Positions 1 to 5,101 of a stretch of 5,101 nucleotides of DNA are shown here, piece after piece. The position numbers and the translations under genes were made by a program. The stretch spans positions 1 to 5,101 of the forward strand of contig JBIKMV010000203.1 in assembly GCA_044359055.1 (NCBI GenBank), written 5' to 3'. The stretch is from CAMDMI01 sp044359055. GTDB lineage: Bacteria; Bacteroidota; Bacteroidia; Cytophagales; Flexibacteraceae. The notes below the pieces were generated by a model. The model saw only the letters and a program-made list of their open reading frames with translations. It was not told the DNA's origin and ran no database searches. Position 1 is the first letter of the stretch; each line of letters begins with the position of its first letter.

Positions 1-674
1 AGCCACTCAAGGCAGAAAAAGCCTTCAACTGGGGAGGCAGCTACACCTGGATGTTAGACAAGAAAAATATCTCGGGCAGTATTTCGGTAGATTTTTTCCA
101 GACCCTGTTCAGCAACCAGTTTTTTCCGGATGTAATTACAGAGCCCGGAAAAGCATTTATCCGCAATTTCACAGGCAAATCTGTTTCCAACTCTGCCCAG
201 GCAGAAGCCAATCTGAAGATATTTGAAATTATTGAGGCCAAACTCTGCTACAACTTTCTGGAGGTTTACCGGGTAGAAAATGAAAAAAGAGAATGGCTGC
301 CGTTTAATCCCATGCACCGGGTGGTGGCAGCCTTGTCCTGGCGGCCATTGTCAGATAATTTTTACGCCGATTTCAATTTTCATGCCTACGACAAACAAAG
401 ATTACCTGCTACCTTATCCTCATCAGGCAATCTGAATGGAGCCTGGTCTGATCCCTATGCGATTTTCAACGGGCAGCTTACCTGGAAGCATAAAACCCTG
501 GAAATTTACGGGGGCGTGGAAAATATTTTTGATTTTCGGCAGCTCAGGCCCATTGCAGGTTGGGAAAATCCATTTGGACCCAACTTTGACACCGGATCTG
601 TTTGGGGTCCCACCAGAGGAAGGGAATTGTATCTGGGCTTCCGGTGGAAGGCTGCCGGCAGGTCAAAGTCCTGA
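1..674 (+). CDS. TonB-dependent outer-membrane receptor, C-terminal fragment (5' end outside window)
   Basis: This is the last 223 codons of a gene that begins left of the window. The frame is open from base 3, so the ATG at 51 is internal, and it ends with TGA at 672-674. The first visible residues (PLKAEKAFNWGGSYTW) resemble the 'L.PE.AWN.G.SYT' segment of the barrel of Bacteroidota TonB-dependent receptors. The rest alternates amphipathic strands and polar loops, as in a porin-like beta barrel. Near the end it has a 'VENIFDFRQ..PI' segment, then NPFGPNFDTG, a WGPTRGRE turn and a closing aromatic strand YLGFRW. That order is typical of receptors that begin with a carboxypeptidase-regulatory-like domain. 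The protein would import a ligand across the outer membrane using TonB-ExbBD energy. The plug domain is outside the window and the ligand cannot be inferred. Eight hydrophilic residues follow the last aromatic strand, where many relatives stop sooner. It converges on rlmN. Confidence 0.85.
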   Translation, partial: PLKAEKAFNWGGSYTWMLDKKNISGSISVDFFQTLFSNQFFPDVITEPGKAFIRNFTGKSVSNSAQAEANLKIFEIIEAKLCYNFLEVYRVENEKREWLPFNPMHRVVAALSWRPLSDNFYADFNFHAYDKQRLPATLSSSGNLNGAWSDPYAIFNGQLTWKHKTLEIYGGVENIFDFRQLRPIAGWENPFGPNFDTGSVWGPTRGRELYLGFRWKAAGRSKS

Positions 675-726
675 TTGGTAGTTATTTGCCGGTAATAAAT
701 TAATATCCTGAAGAATACAAGAAAAA

Positions 727-1788
727 TCAGGAAATCAACTCCCCCTCTTTATGCTTGTTGGCAAGTTGTCCGCAGGCAGCATCAATGTCTTTGCCGCGGC
801 TCCGGCGAATGTTCACAATGAGGCGGTGTTTTTCGAGCTCCGACTTAAAGGCTTCGAGCCGGTCGATGCTGGTGTTTACAAAAGCGGCCTCAGAGATGGG
901 ATTGTACTCTATGATGTTGATTTTTACCGGTGCTCCGGTTGATTTGGCAAATCTTGCCAGTTCTCCTGCATCTTTCAGGCTGTCGTTAAATCCCTGAAAG
1001 GCAATGTATTCGAAGGTGATGTCATTCTTGGTTTTCTGATAGAAATAGCGAAGCGCATCTTTCAGGGCATCGAGGGTATTGCTTTCGTTTATTGGCATTA
1101 TCTGGTTCCGCTTTTCATCGTTGGCGGCATGCAGCGACAGGGCCAGATTAAATTTCACTCCATCATCTCCCAGTTTTTTAATCATTTTGGCAATGCCGGC
1201 GGTTGAAAGTGTGATTCTCTTTGGCGACCAGCCCATGCCTTCGGGAGAAATAATCCTACCTATACCCTCAAGGACATTCGCATAATTGAGCAGTGGTTCT
1301 CCCATTCCCATCATCACAATGTTGGATAGCGGGTGCTGATATTCGGATTCGGCAATGCCGGCGATGGCCCTTGCCTGGTCAAATATTTCATAGGGCTCCA
1401 GATTCCGGACCCGGTCCATGTAGCCGGTGGCGCAGAATTTACAGGTGAGCGAACAACCTACCTGGGAAGAAATGCAGGCGGTCATACGCTCGCCGGCCGG
1501 AATTAAAACGCCTTCCACCACATTGCCATCGTGCAGGGTAAATGCCGCTTTAATAGTTCCGTCGCTGCTTTTTTGCCGGGCCGAAATGGTGAGCTGATGG
1601 ATGGCAAAGGTTTCATCGAGTTTGGTCCGCAGGTTTTTGGGCAGGTTTTCCATGGCTTCAAAACTTTGGGCCCCACGGTTCCAGAGCCAATGGAGAATCT
1701 GCTTTGCCCGAAATGATTTCTCCCCGGCAGATTCCAGCCAGGCCGACAGTTCGGCAGGTTTCATTTTGCGGATTTCCTTCTTTGCCAT
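727..1788 (-). CDS. rlmN: RlmN: dual-specificity 23S rRNA A2503 / tRNA A37 C2-methyltransferase (radical SAM)
   Basis: This 353-residue protein has the usual length and full layout of RlmN. The N-terminal helical domain carries the family signature around residues 24-50 (KSFRAKQILHWLWNRG, then MENLPK). The radical-SAM cluster motif CxxxCxxC is at C112, C116 and C119, followed by ATG. The SAM-contact motif GMGEP is at 161-165. C105, seven residues before the first cluster cysteine, matches E. coli C118. C339 in the DAACGQLA segment matches the methyl-carrying C355. Other conserved blocks are LSLHAANDEKRNQIMPIN (217-234) and a GFNDS motif (266-270). The enzyme uses two SAM molecules to methylate C2 of adenosine in the peptidyl-transferase centre and in some tRNAs, which helps translation fidelity. 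The start at 1788 fits the family N-terminus; M9 is possible but less likely. The stop TGA is at 729-727. It is transcribed in the same direction as the two exported-protein genes upstream, with a 65-bp gap that holds its own promoter. Confidence 0.97.
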   Translation of the reverse strand: MAKKEIRKMKPAELSAWLESAGEKSFRAKQILHWLWNRGAQSFEAMENLPKNLRTKLDETFAIHQLTISARQKSSDGTIKAAFTLHDGNVVEGVLIPAGERMTACISSQVGCSLTCKFCATGYMDRVRNLEPYEIFDQARAIAGIAESEYQHPLSNIVMMGMGEPLLNYANVLEGIGRIISPEGMGWSPKRITLSTAGIAKMIKKLGDDGVKFNLALSLHAANDEKRNQIMPINESNTLDALKDALRYFYQKTKNDITFEYIAFQGFNDSLKDAGELARFAKSTGAPVKINIIEYNPISEAAFVNTSIDRLEAFKSELEKHRLIVNIRRSRGKDIDAACGQLANKHKEGELIS

Positions 1789-1839
1789 ACCCTGATTTTC
1801 AGGGCAAAGATACAGCCATCCTTTTTATTTTACAGCAAA
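1788..1839 (-). promoter_or_regulatory. Bacteroidota-type promoter of rlmN
   Basis: On the minus strand TTTG (1839-1836) is followed after 23 bases by TATCTTTG (1812-1805), an exact match to the -7 consensus TAnnTTTG. The spacing is at the upper end of the 17-23 range I recall for this phylum. The box ends 16 bases before the ATG, so the transcript should start near 1799 and have a leader of about 10 nt. There is no Shine-Dalgarno sequence. The -33 element lies only about 15 bases beyond the stop codon of the upstream gene. Read-through from that gene is also possible. Confidence 0.7.
1790..1804. repeat. Perfect palindrome between the rlmN -7 box and start codon
   Basis: CCCTGA-TTT-TCAGGG on the plus strand is a perfect 6-bp inverted repeat with a 3-base centre. 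It begins one base after the -7 box and ends one base before the rlmN ATG, so it covers the predicted transcription start and most of the leader. It could be an operator half-site pair or a small hairpin near the start codon, or it could be chance. No regulator is identified. Confidence 0.5.
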
Positions 1840-1853
1840 GGGCCGGAATGGCC

Positions 1854-2504
1854 TCAGGGCCTTGTAAATGAATAGGTAAAGCCCTCCTTCGGCATACCAT
1901 TCAATCCGTAGTCGAGGGTTCCAAGAAGTGGTGCATGTGGCAAACCTCTGATATACTGACTTCCCAGACCGATAAACGGCCCATATGCGCCATTCATGGG
2001 CCGCATGGATGAGGGGCTTGTCTCACCGAAAACCAGGTCAAACCTTTTTCCGCTTTCGTACATCCAGATCTGAAAATTGACTTTGTCGGTGTGCGATTCA
2101 TCCCCGACAAAGCCTGCGTTACGGAACTGAACTTTTACAATCCTGCCGGGACTGGTTCCTTCGGTGACATAAGAAATAGCGGAGGTATCATTTTTCTTTT
2201 GACGAAGTCCGCAATTACCAAACCCATACATGACCACTCGGTAAGAAATATTGCTACCTGTACCGGTTTGCCGGAGAATCTCACCATCGGTTGATATGAA
2301 AACCGTACTAAGAGAAAGATTGCTCACCCTTATAGGAAAAGGGAGGTTGAGACGGTAGAAGGTCCCAACCCAGTTGCTGCCGCTAAGCAGCGTGTCATTT
2401 TGGAGCAGAGAATATTCGGTGGTATCAAAAGCAAGGGTGTAAGTCTGGCTCCGGGCCGTTGCTGCAAATGCCAATAAGGCCAACAGGAATACTATTTTCT
2501 TCAT
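1854..2504 (-). CDS. Exported protein of unknown function, probably beta-sandwich
   Basis: I do not recognise a named family for this 216-residue protein. The start at 2504 gives a clean signal peptide: MKK, a hydrophobic run (residues 4-15, IVFLLALLAFAA), then TARSQ with cleavage likely near residue 20. A longer form from 2528 would add eight polar residues and overlap the upstream gene, so it is less likely. The mature part is rich in short alternating beta-type segments and has no transmembrane helix. It has one cysteine in the mature part (C98). Residues 121-160 (RIVKVQFRNAGF, then VNFQIWMYESGKRFDLVFG) resemble a strand pattern I know from secreted Bacteroidota surface proteins, 'kf.VqWkN..f...iNFQvwLYE....iefrYG', usually in jelly-roll-like domains. 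It has no T9SS sorting tail, so it may stay in the periplasm or outer membrane. It lies 10 bp after the deiminase gene on the same strand and is probably cotranscribed with it. The segment before the ATG (ATAAAGAA) is A-rich with no strong ribosome site. Confidence 0.85.
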   Translation of the reverse strand: MKKIVFLLALLAFAATARSQTYTLAFDTTEYSLLQNDTLLSGSNWVGTFYRLNLPFPIRVSNLSLSTVFISTDGEILRQTGTGSNISYRVVMYGFGNCGLRQKKNDTSAISYVTEGTSPGRIVKVQFRNAGFVGDESHTDKVNFQIWMYESGKRFDLVFGETSPSSMRPMNGAYGPFIGLGSQYIRGLPHAPLLGTLDYGLNGMPKEGFTYSFTRP

Positions 2505-2514
2505 TTCTTTATAA

Positions 2515-4353
2515 TTAAAGTTTGGCATATCTTTTTGTTCCGATCATTTTTCCATTTTTACTGAATACCATCAGGTACATTCCGGAGGGAAGGCGGGAGA
2601 GGTCTGTTGATTGCCGGGCTTCTGATGCATTCAGTTCCTGCTGATGCCAAATTTTTCCTGATACATCCAGCACTTTCAATTCCAGACCGGTAGCCGGAGG
2701 CAATTCCATCTCTACCATACCGGTTCCGGGATTTGGGAAAATGCGAAGCCCGCCGGCCAATTGGTCGTCAAAAAGCCGGGTCACATCTGTTACTATAAAT
2801 TCAAAATACCCTTCAGGTGCGGTAATGGGCTTGAAAGCTGTTTTGCCATTGTTGGTGGTGGCCGACAGATAATATTGAACCGTGTCGCCTGCCGACAAAC
2901 CTGATCCGGGGATTGCACCAATAAAGAACCCCGATGAGTCGCTGAGAGTCAGGTGATTCCACGCACCCTGAGAACCAATTCTCCATTTACAGTATGCAGA
3001 GTCTATTCCGCTTTTGTTGCGGATGGTGGCCATCAGTTCATACTCCGGCATGAGGATTTGCCTGTCGCGGACAGCAGGATGCCAGATTTTTACCGGATTA
3101 TCTGTAGGAATCTGCATGGTAATACAATGCAGTTGTCCTCCGAAACCGGTCATGGCCCGCACATCAATACCAAACAATTTCAGGCCTGGAAACCACTTTT
3201 TCATATCGGCCTCCAGTTGCAGGCGCTGGTTTGTATTTCCCGAACCCGGACTATCCCAGATGGGGTAAACAAAAGTTTTGTTCACCGTAATTCCATTGAT
3301 AAAAGACCGTCCGAAATTGTTAAGCCCGTTGCAAGTAATCTGCTGGCTGTAGCTGCCATTGTTATCGGTAGGAATGGGAACCCTGAATACCCTGTAAGGC
3401 CGGTTGTATACTGAGTTCCGGTTTTTTATCAGGGTGATATTCGATTCTGAAAGTGCTTTATCTGAGGCGGTTATTGCAGCAGGGTACTGGGCTGCTATCC
3501 AGGTTTCTTCATCCATCATTTTCAGGTACAAGTCCAGATGGCCGGTACCTCCGTCGCAGTTGAGGGCAGGCAACTGCACAACCTGGTCGGCCTGTAGAAC
3601 CCTGCGCATGGAATCTGCAACCAGAGAAGAAGCAAGGGTCGGGAAATGTGTGCCGGTTGCCGAATTGGCCTGCGAAACCACATCAGAGTAATATATGGTT
3701 CCGAACCCATCTGCAATCAGATTGCCACCCTCGTAATTCATCCGGGTAACCATATTCTGCCAGCCATTCAGGTGGCTTATGGTAGGCGAAAGAGAATTGT
3801 CATGTTCCCGGCCCGGATAATACTTGAAATCAGCGAAATACAGAGAATCCTGTGCTCCCCTGTAATATCCGATAGGACCAAAATCCCGGGCCCACCAGGC
3901 ATCCCCATGCTTTACTACAAAGCGATAGTTGTACAAAGGCTGCCCGATGCGGGCCATATATCTCTTTACCGGCAATGAATCTTCAGCCTTGTGGACCCGG
4001 ATCCAGATCTGCGCCTCCGGCTGTATGCCGATACAAAGCTTCGATGAAATAATAGCCAGATTGCTCGTGGTATCTATCTGATTGGCAGAGCTGTATGAAC
4101 CCCAGCTGATAATGACAGCCTGACTTTCTTCAAATTCGCCCGGCAGCCAGGTTTCGCCTGCTGTGGCACCTGTTTTTTCAAGGGAAGGATTTTTCCTAAA
4201 ATCAAAGACCTGAGGATAGCGGTCAGTGTTCTCCATTTCACCGATAGCCTGCCTCTTTTCTTTCAGACCTTCCGGCAATATATGTTGCCACTGACCCTGA
4301 GACCGGGAAAATACCAGGCCGGACAAAGCCATACAGAGCAGATATTTTTTCAT
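2515..4353 (-). CDS. Secreted peptidylarginine/agmatine deiminase-family protein with T9SS sorting domain
   Basis: This 612-residue exported protein is numbered here from the ATG at 4353. Residues 1-21 are a signal peptide (MKKYLLCMALSGLVFSRSQG). A start at 4368 would add five residues. Residues 22-66 are a polar stretch, possibly a propeptide. Residues 68-420 are the guanidino-group-modifying fold of the PAD_porph family, with WLPGEFEESQAVIISW at its start. Visible active-site residues are D157 in WWARDFGP, the EGGN motif (208-211), H272 and D274 in CDGGTGHLDL, N353 in SFING, and nucleophile C410 in GGQLHC. By my alignment from memory they match Porphyromonas gingivalis PPAD D130, H236, D238, N297 and C351. 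Residues about 421-525 look Ig/Fn3-like, as in PPAD. Residues about 537-612 are a type A T9SS tail (LRIFPNPGTG, DVSGKIW, LPSGMYLMVF, basic end). It should hydrolyse a guanidino group, on peptidyl-arginine or a small molecule, at the cell surface or outside. The exact substrate is not determined. Confidence 0.93.
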   Translation of the reverse strand: MKKYLLCMALSGLVFSRSQGQWQHILPEGLKEKRQAIGEMENTDRYPQVFDFRKNPSLEKTGATAGETWLPGEFEESQAVIISWGSYSSANQIDTTSNLAIISSKLCIGIQPEAQIWIRVHKAEDSLPVKRYMARIGQPLYNYRFVVKHGDAWWARDFGPIGYYRGAQDSLYFADFKYYPGREHDNSLSPTISHLNGWQNMVTRMNYEGGNLIADGFGTIYYSDVVSQANSATGTHFPTLASSLVADSMRRVLQADQVVQLPALNCDGGTGHLDLYLKMMDEETWIAAQYPAAITASDKALSESNITLIKNRNSVYNRPYRVFRVPIPTDNNGSYSQQITCNGLNNFGRSFINGITVNKTFVYPIWDSPGSGNTNQRLQLEADMKKWFPGLKLFGIDVRAMTGFGGQLHCITMQIPTDNPVKIWHPAVRDRQILMPEYELMATIRNKSGIDSAYCKWRIGSQGAWNHLTLSDSSGFFIGAIPGSGLSAGDTVQYYLSATTNNGKTAFKPITAPEGYFEFIVTDVTRLFDDQLAGGLRIFPNPGTGMVEMELPPATGLELKVLDVSGKIWHQQELNASEARQSTDLSRLPSGMYLMVFSKNGKMIGTKRYAKL

Positions 4354-4368
4354 GCTGATGAAGTACAT

Positions 4369-4410
4369 TTTGTTTTGTGCAAATAAAGTATGGAAAATCC
4401 TGAAAATAAA
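4369..4410 (-). promoter_or_regulatory. Possible weak promoter of the deiminase operon
   Basis: On the minus strand TTTATTTG (4387-4380) matches the Bacteroidota -7 box TAnnTTTG except at the second base. A TTTA (4410-4407) sits 19 bases upstream where TTTG is expected, also with one mismatch. Its 3' end is 26 bases before the ATG at 4353 and 11 before the alternative ATG at 4368, so it slightly favours 4353. The surrounding sequence is AT-rich, so a chance match is quite possible. Confidence 0.3.
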
Positions 4411-4488
4411 AGTTTACCGCACGAGGCCTGACATCATTTTTAAATTTCTGAAATCCGAACCATCCAAAAGAGGATCTGTCCGGAAAAG

Positions 4489-4516
4489 GAGCAAATCAAA
4501 TCCTGGACCTTTGCTC
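4489..4516. repeat. Inverted repeat over the -33 element of mrdA
   Basis: GAGCAAA (4489-4495) and TTTGCTC (4510-4516) form a perfect 7-bp inverted repeat around a 14-base spacer. The right arm contains the TTTG -33 element (4510-4513). No T-run follows, so it does not look like a terminator. It would suit binding of a dimeric regulator, but none is identified. Confidence 0.5.
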
Positions 4517-4553
4517 AAACTATCCGGGGCAATCTCTATTTTTGCCCCGAAAT
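4510..4553 (+). promoter_or_regulatory. Bacteroidota-type promoter of mrdA
   Basis: TTTG (4510-4513), a 23-base spacer and TATTTTTG (4537-4544) match the -33 and -7 consensus exactly. The -7 box ends only 9 bases before the ATG at 4554, so the transcript should start within a few bases of the start codon and be almost leaderless. There is no Shine-Dalgarno sequence. Element spacing and flanking bases are the same as in the rlmN promoter. Confidence 0.75.
4525..4549. repeat. Inverted repeat over the -7 box of mrdA
   Basis: CGGGGCAA (4525-4532) and TTGCCCCG (4542-4549) form a perfect 8-bp, GC-rich inverted repeat with a 9-base loop. The right arm and loop contain the whole TATTTTTG -7 box. It lies upstream of, or right at, the predicted transcription start, so it would act mainly as DNA, for example as an operator. 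It lacks the T-tract of an intrinsic terminator. Confidence 0.6.
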
Positions 4554-5101
4554 ATGTTCGAAAGCCGCCAACGCATCATCATCCTGATTTTCATTCTGGT
4601 TTGCTTTACCTTCCTGATGAGGCTTTTTTACATGCAGGTGATAGACGACAGTTACAAGCAGGCGGCGGCCAATATTTCCCTTCAGCGCATAATAGAGTAC
4701 CCGTACCGCGGCATCATTTACGACCGGAAGGGAAAAATCTGCGTGTACAACATACCGGTTTACGATGTGATGGTGTTGCCCAAGGAGGTAAAGAAAAACA
4801 TGGATACCCTTCGGTTTTGCAGACTGTTCGGAATTGATAAACAGGAATTTATCGATAAAATTCTGGCTGCCCGAACCTATTCCAAAGTGAAACCTTCAGC
4901 CTTTATCAAGCAACTCAGCCATACCGATTTTGCCCGTATTCAGGACCAACTGATTGATTTTCCTGGGTTTTTTATTTCCCCCCGAACTGTAAGAGGATAC
5001 GATCACAAGGCCCTCGGGGTGGTGCTTGGCTATATCGGAGAAATCTCGGCAGGTAAGCTGGAAAAGCTGAAGAAGGAAGGAAACCACTACTATAAATCAG
5101 G
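4554..5101 (+). CDS. mrdA: Penicillin-binding protein 2 (MrdA), N-terminal part (3' end outside window)
   Basis: An open frame starts at ATG 4554 and runs to the window edge without a stop, giving 182 full codons. Residues 1-7 (MFESRQR) are a short cytoplasmic tail and residues 8-24 a single membrane anchor (IIILIFILVCFTFLMRL). These are followed by FYMQVIDDSYKQAAANIS. The motif YPYRGIIYDRKGK with VYN (49-67) is the class B PBP dimerisation/pedestal signature, 'PaRGlIyDRnGk.l.yN'. Residues 139-164, with ISPRTVRGYD and then LGYIGEIS, match the PBP2 segment that usually reads 'R.YP...aaH.LGYvGEv'. The transpeptidase domain with SxxK, SxN and KTG lies beyond the window. PBP2 is a DD-transpeptidase that cross-links peptidoglycan during elongation, working with RodA and the MreBCD complex in the inner membrane. 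The start is fixed by the membrane anchor, since later ATGs would cut into it. FtsI is less likely given the start and the LGYIGEIS block. Confidence 0.9.
   Translation, partial: MFESRQRIIILIFILVCFTFLMRLFYMQVIDDSYKQAAANISLQRIIEYPYRGIIYDRKGKICVYNIPVYDVMVLPKEVKKNMDTLRFCRLFGIDKQEFIDKILAARTYSKVKPSAFIKQLSHTDFARIQDQLIDFPGFFISPRTVRGYDHKALGVVLGYIGEISAGKLEKLKKEGNHYYKS

Noticed and set aside
706..732. TCCTGA / TCAGGA inverted repeat between the converging receptor and rlmN genes, as a bidirectional terminator
   Set aside because: The stem is only 6 bp with a 15-base loop, it overlaps the rlmN stop codon, and no T-run follows the stem on either strand.
727..1788. Cfr-type antibiotic-resistance methylase (A2503 C8) instead of RlmN
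   Set aside because: The two families share the cysteine layout, but the N-terminal block (KSFRAKQILHWLWNRG, MENLPK), the downstream blocks and the plain chromosomal setting fit RlmN, and there is no mobile context.
1840..1864. GC-rich GGCC-containing stretch after the 216-residue gene as an intrinsic terminator
   Set aside because: GGCC is self-complementary, so the apparent stem is only 4 bp, and no proper T-tract follows in the direction of transcription.
2505..2528. Upstream start at 2528 for the 216-residue exported protein, overlapping the deiminase stop
   Set aside because: It would place eight polar residues before the MKK of a canonical signal peptide; the start at 2504 leaves a normal 10-bp gap.
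2953..3414. A 153-codon plus-strand frame antisense to the deiminase
   Set aside because: It is a shadow of the deiminase coding sequence, has no domain or signal, and the minus-strand frame shows clear conserved catalytic motifs.
4352..4837. A 161-codon plus-strand reading frame over the divergent region and the mrdA start
   Set aside because: It overlaps mrdA in another frame, its product is low-complexity and basic with no recognisable domain, and mrdA in the adjacent frame has clear PBP2 motifs and a promoter.

Overview
The window comes from a member of the Bacteroidota, most likely class Bacteroidia or a close relative; I cannot place it further. Four signs support this. There is a protein with a type IX secretion system (T9SS) C-terminal sorting domain. 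There is the end of a CarboxypepD_reg-like type TonB-dependent receptor. Two genes have promoters of the phylum form TTTG-N-TAnnTTTG. The genes show little or no Shine-Dalgarno sequence.

Layout. Bases 1-674 (+) hold the 3' end of a TonB-dependent outer-membrane receptor. It converges, across 52 bp with no clear terminator, on rlmN (727-1788, -), the radical-SAM methylase of 23S rRNA A2503 and tRNA A37. Upstream of rlmN on the same strand lie two genes for exported proteins. The first in transcription order is a 612-residue deiminase of the peptidylarginine/agmatine deiminase family with a T9SS tail (2515-4353, -). Ten bases after it comes a 216-residue exported beta-rich protein of unknown function (1854-2504, -). 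A 200-bp divergent region (4354-4553) separates the deiminase from the start of mrdA (PBP2), which runs off the right edge (4554-5101, +). The mrdA ORF has no stop in the window, so it is easily missed by simple ORF calling.

How they fit. The deiminase and the 216-residue protein look like a two-gene operon for exported products. The rest is mostly unrelated housekeeping: rRNA/tRNA modification, cell-wall elongation and outer-membrane uptake. The most notable points are the exported deiminase, which keeps all five catalytic residues of Porphyromonas PPAD but seems to have lost one of its two carboxylate-binding arginines, and the promoters. The rlmN and mrdA promoters share spacing and flanking bases beyond the phylum consensus, and both carry perfect inverted repeats over the -7 or start region. 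The mrdA promoter has two such repeats, one over each promoter element. I see no mobile element, CRISPR array, tRNA or rRNA gene.
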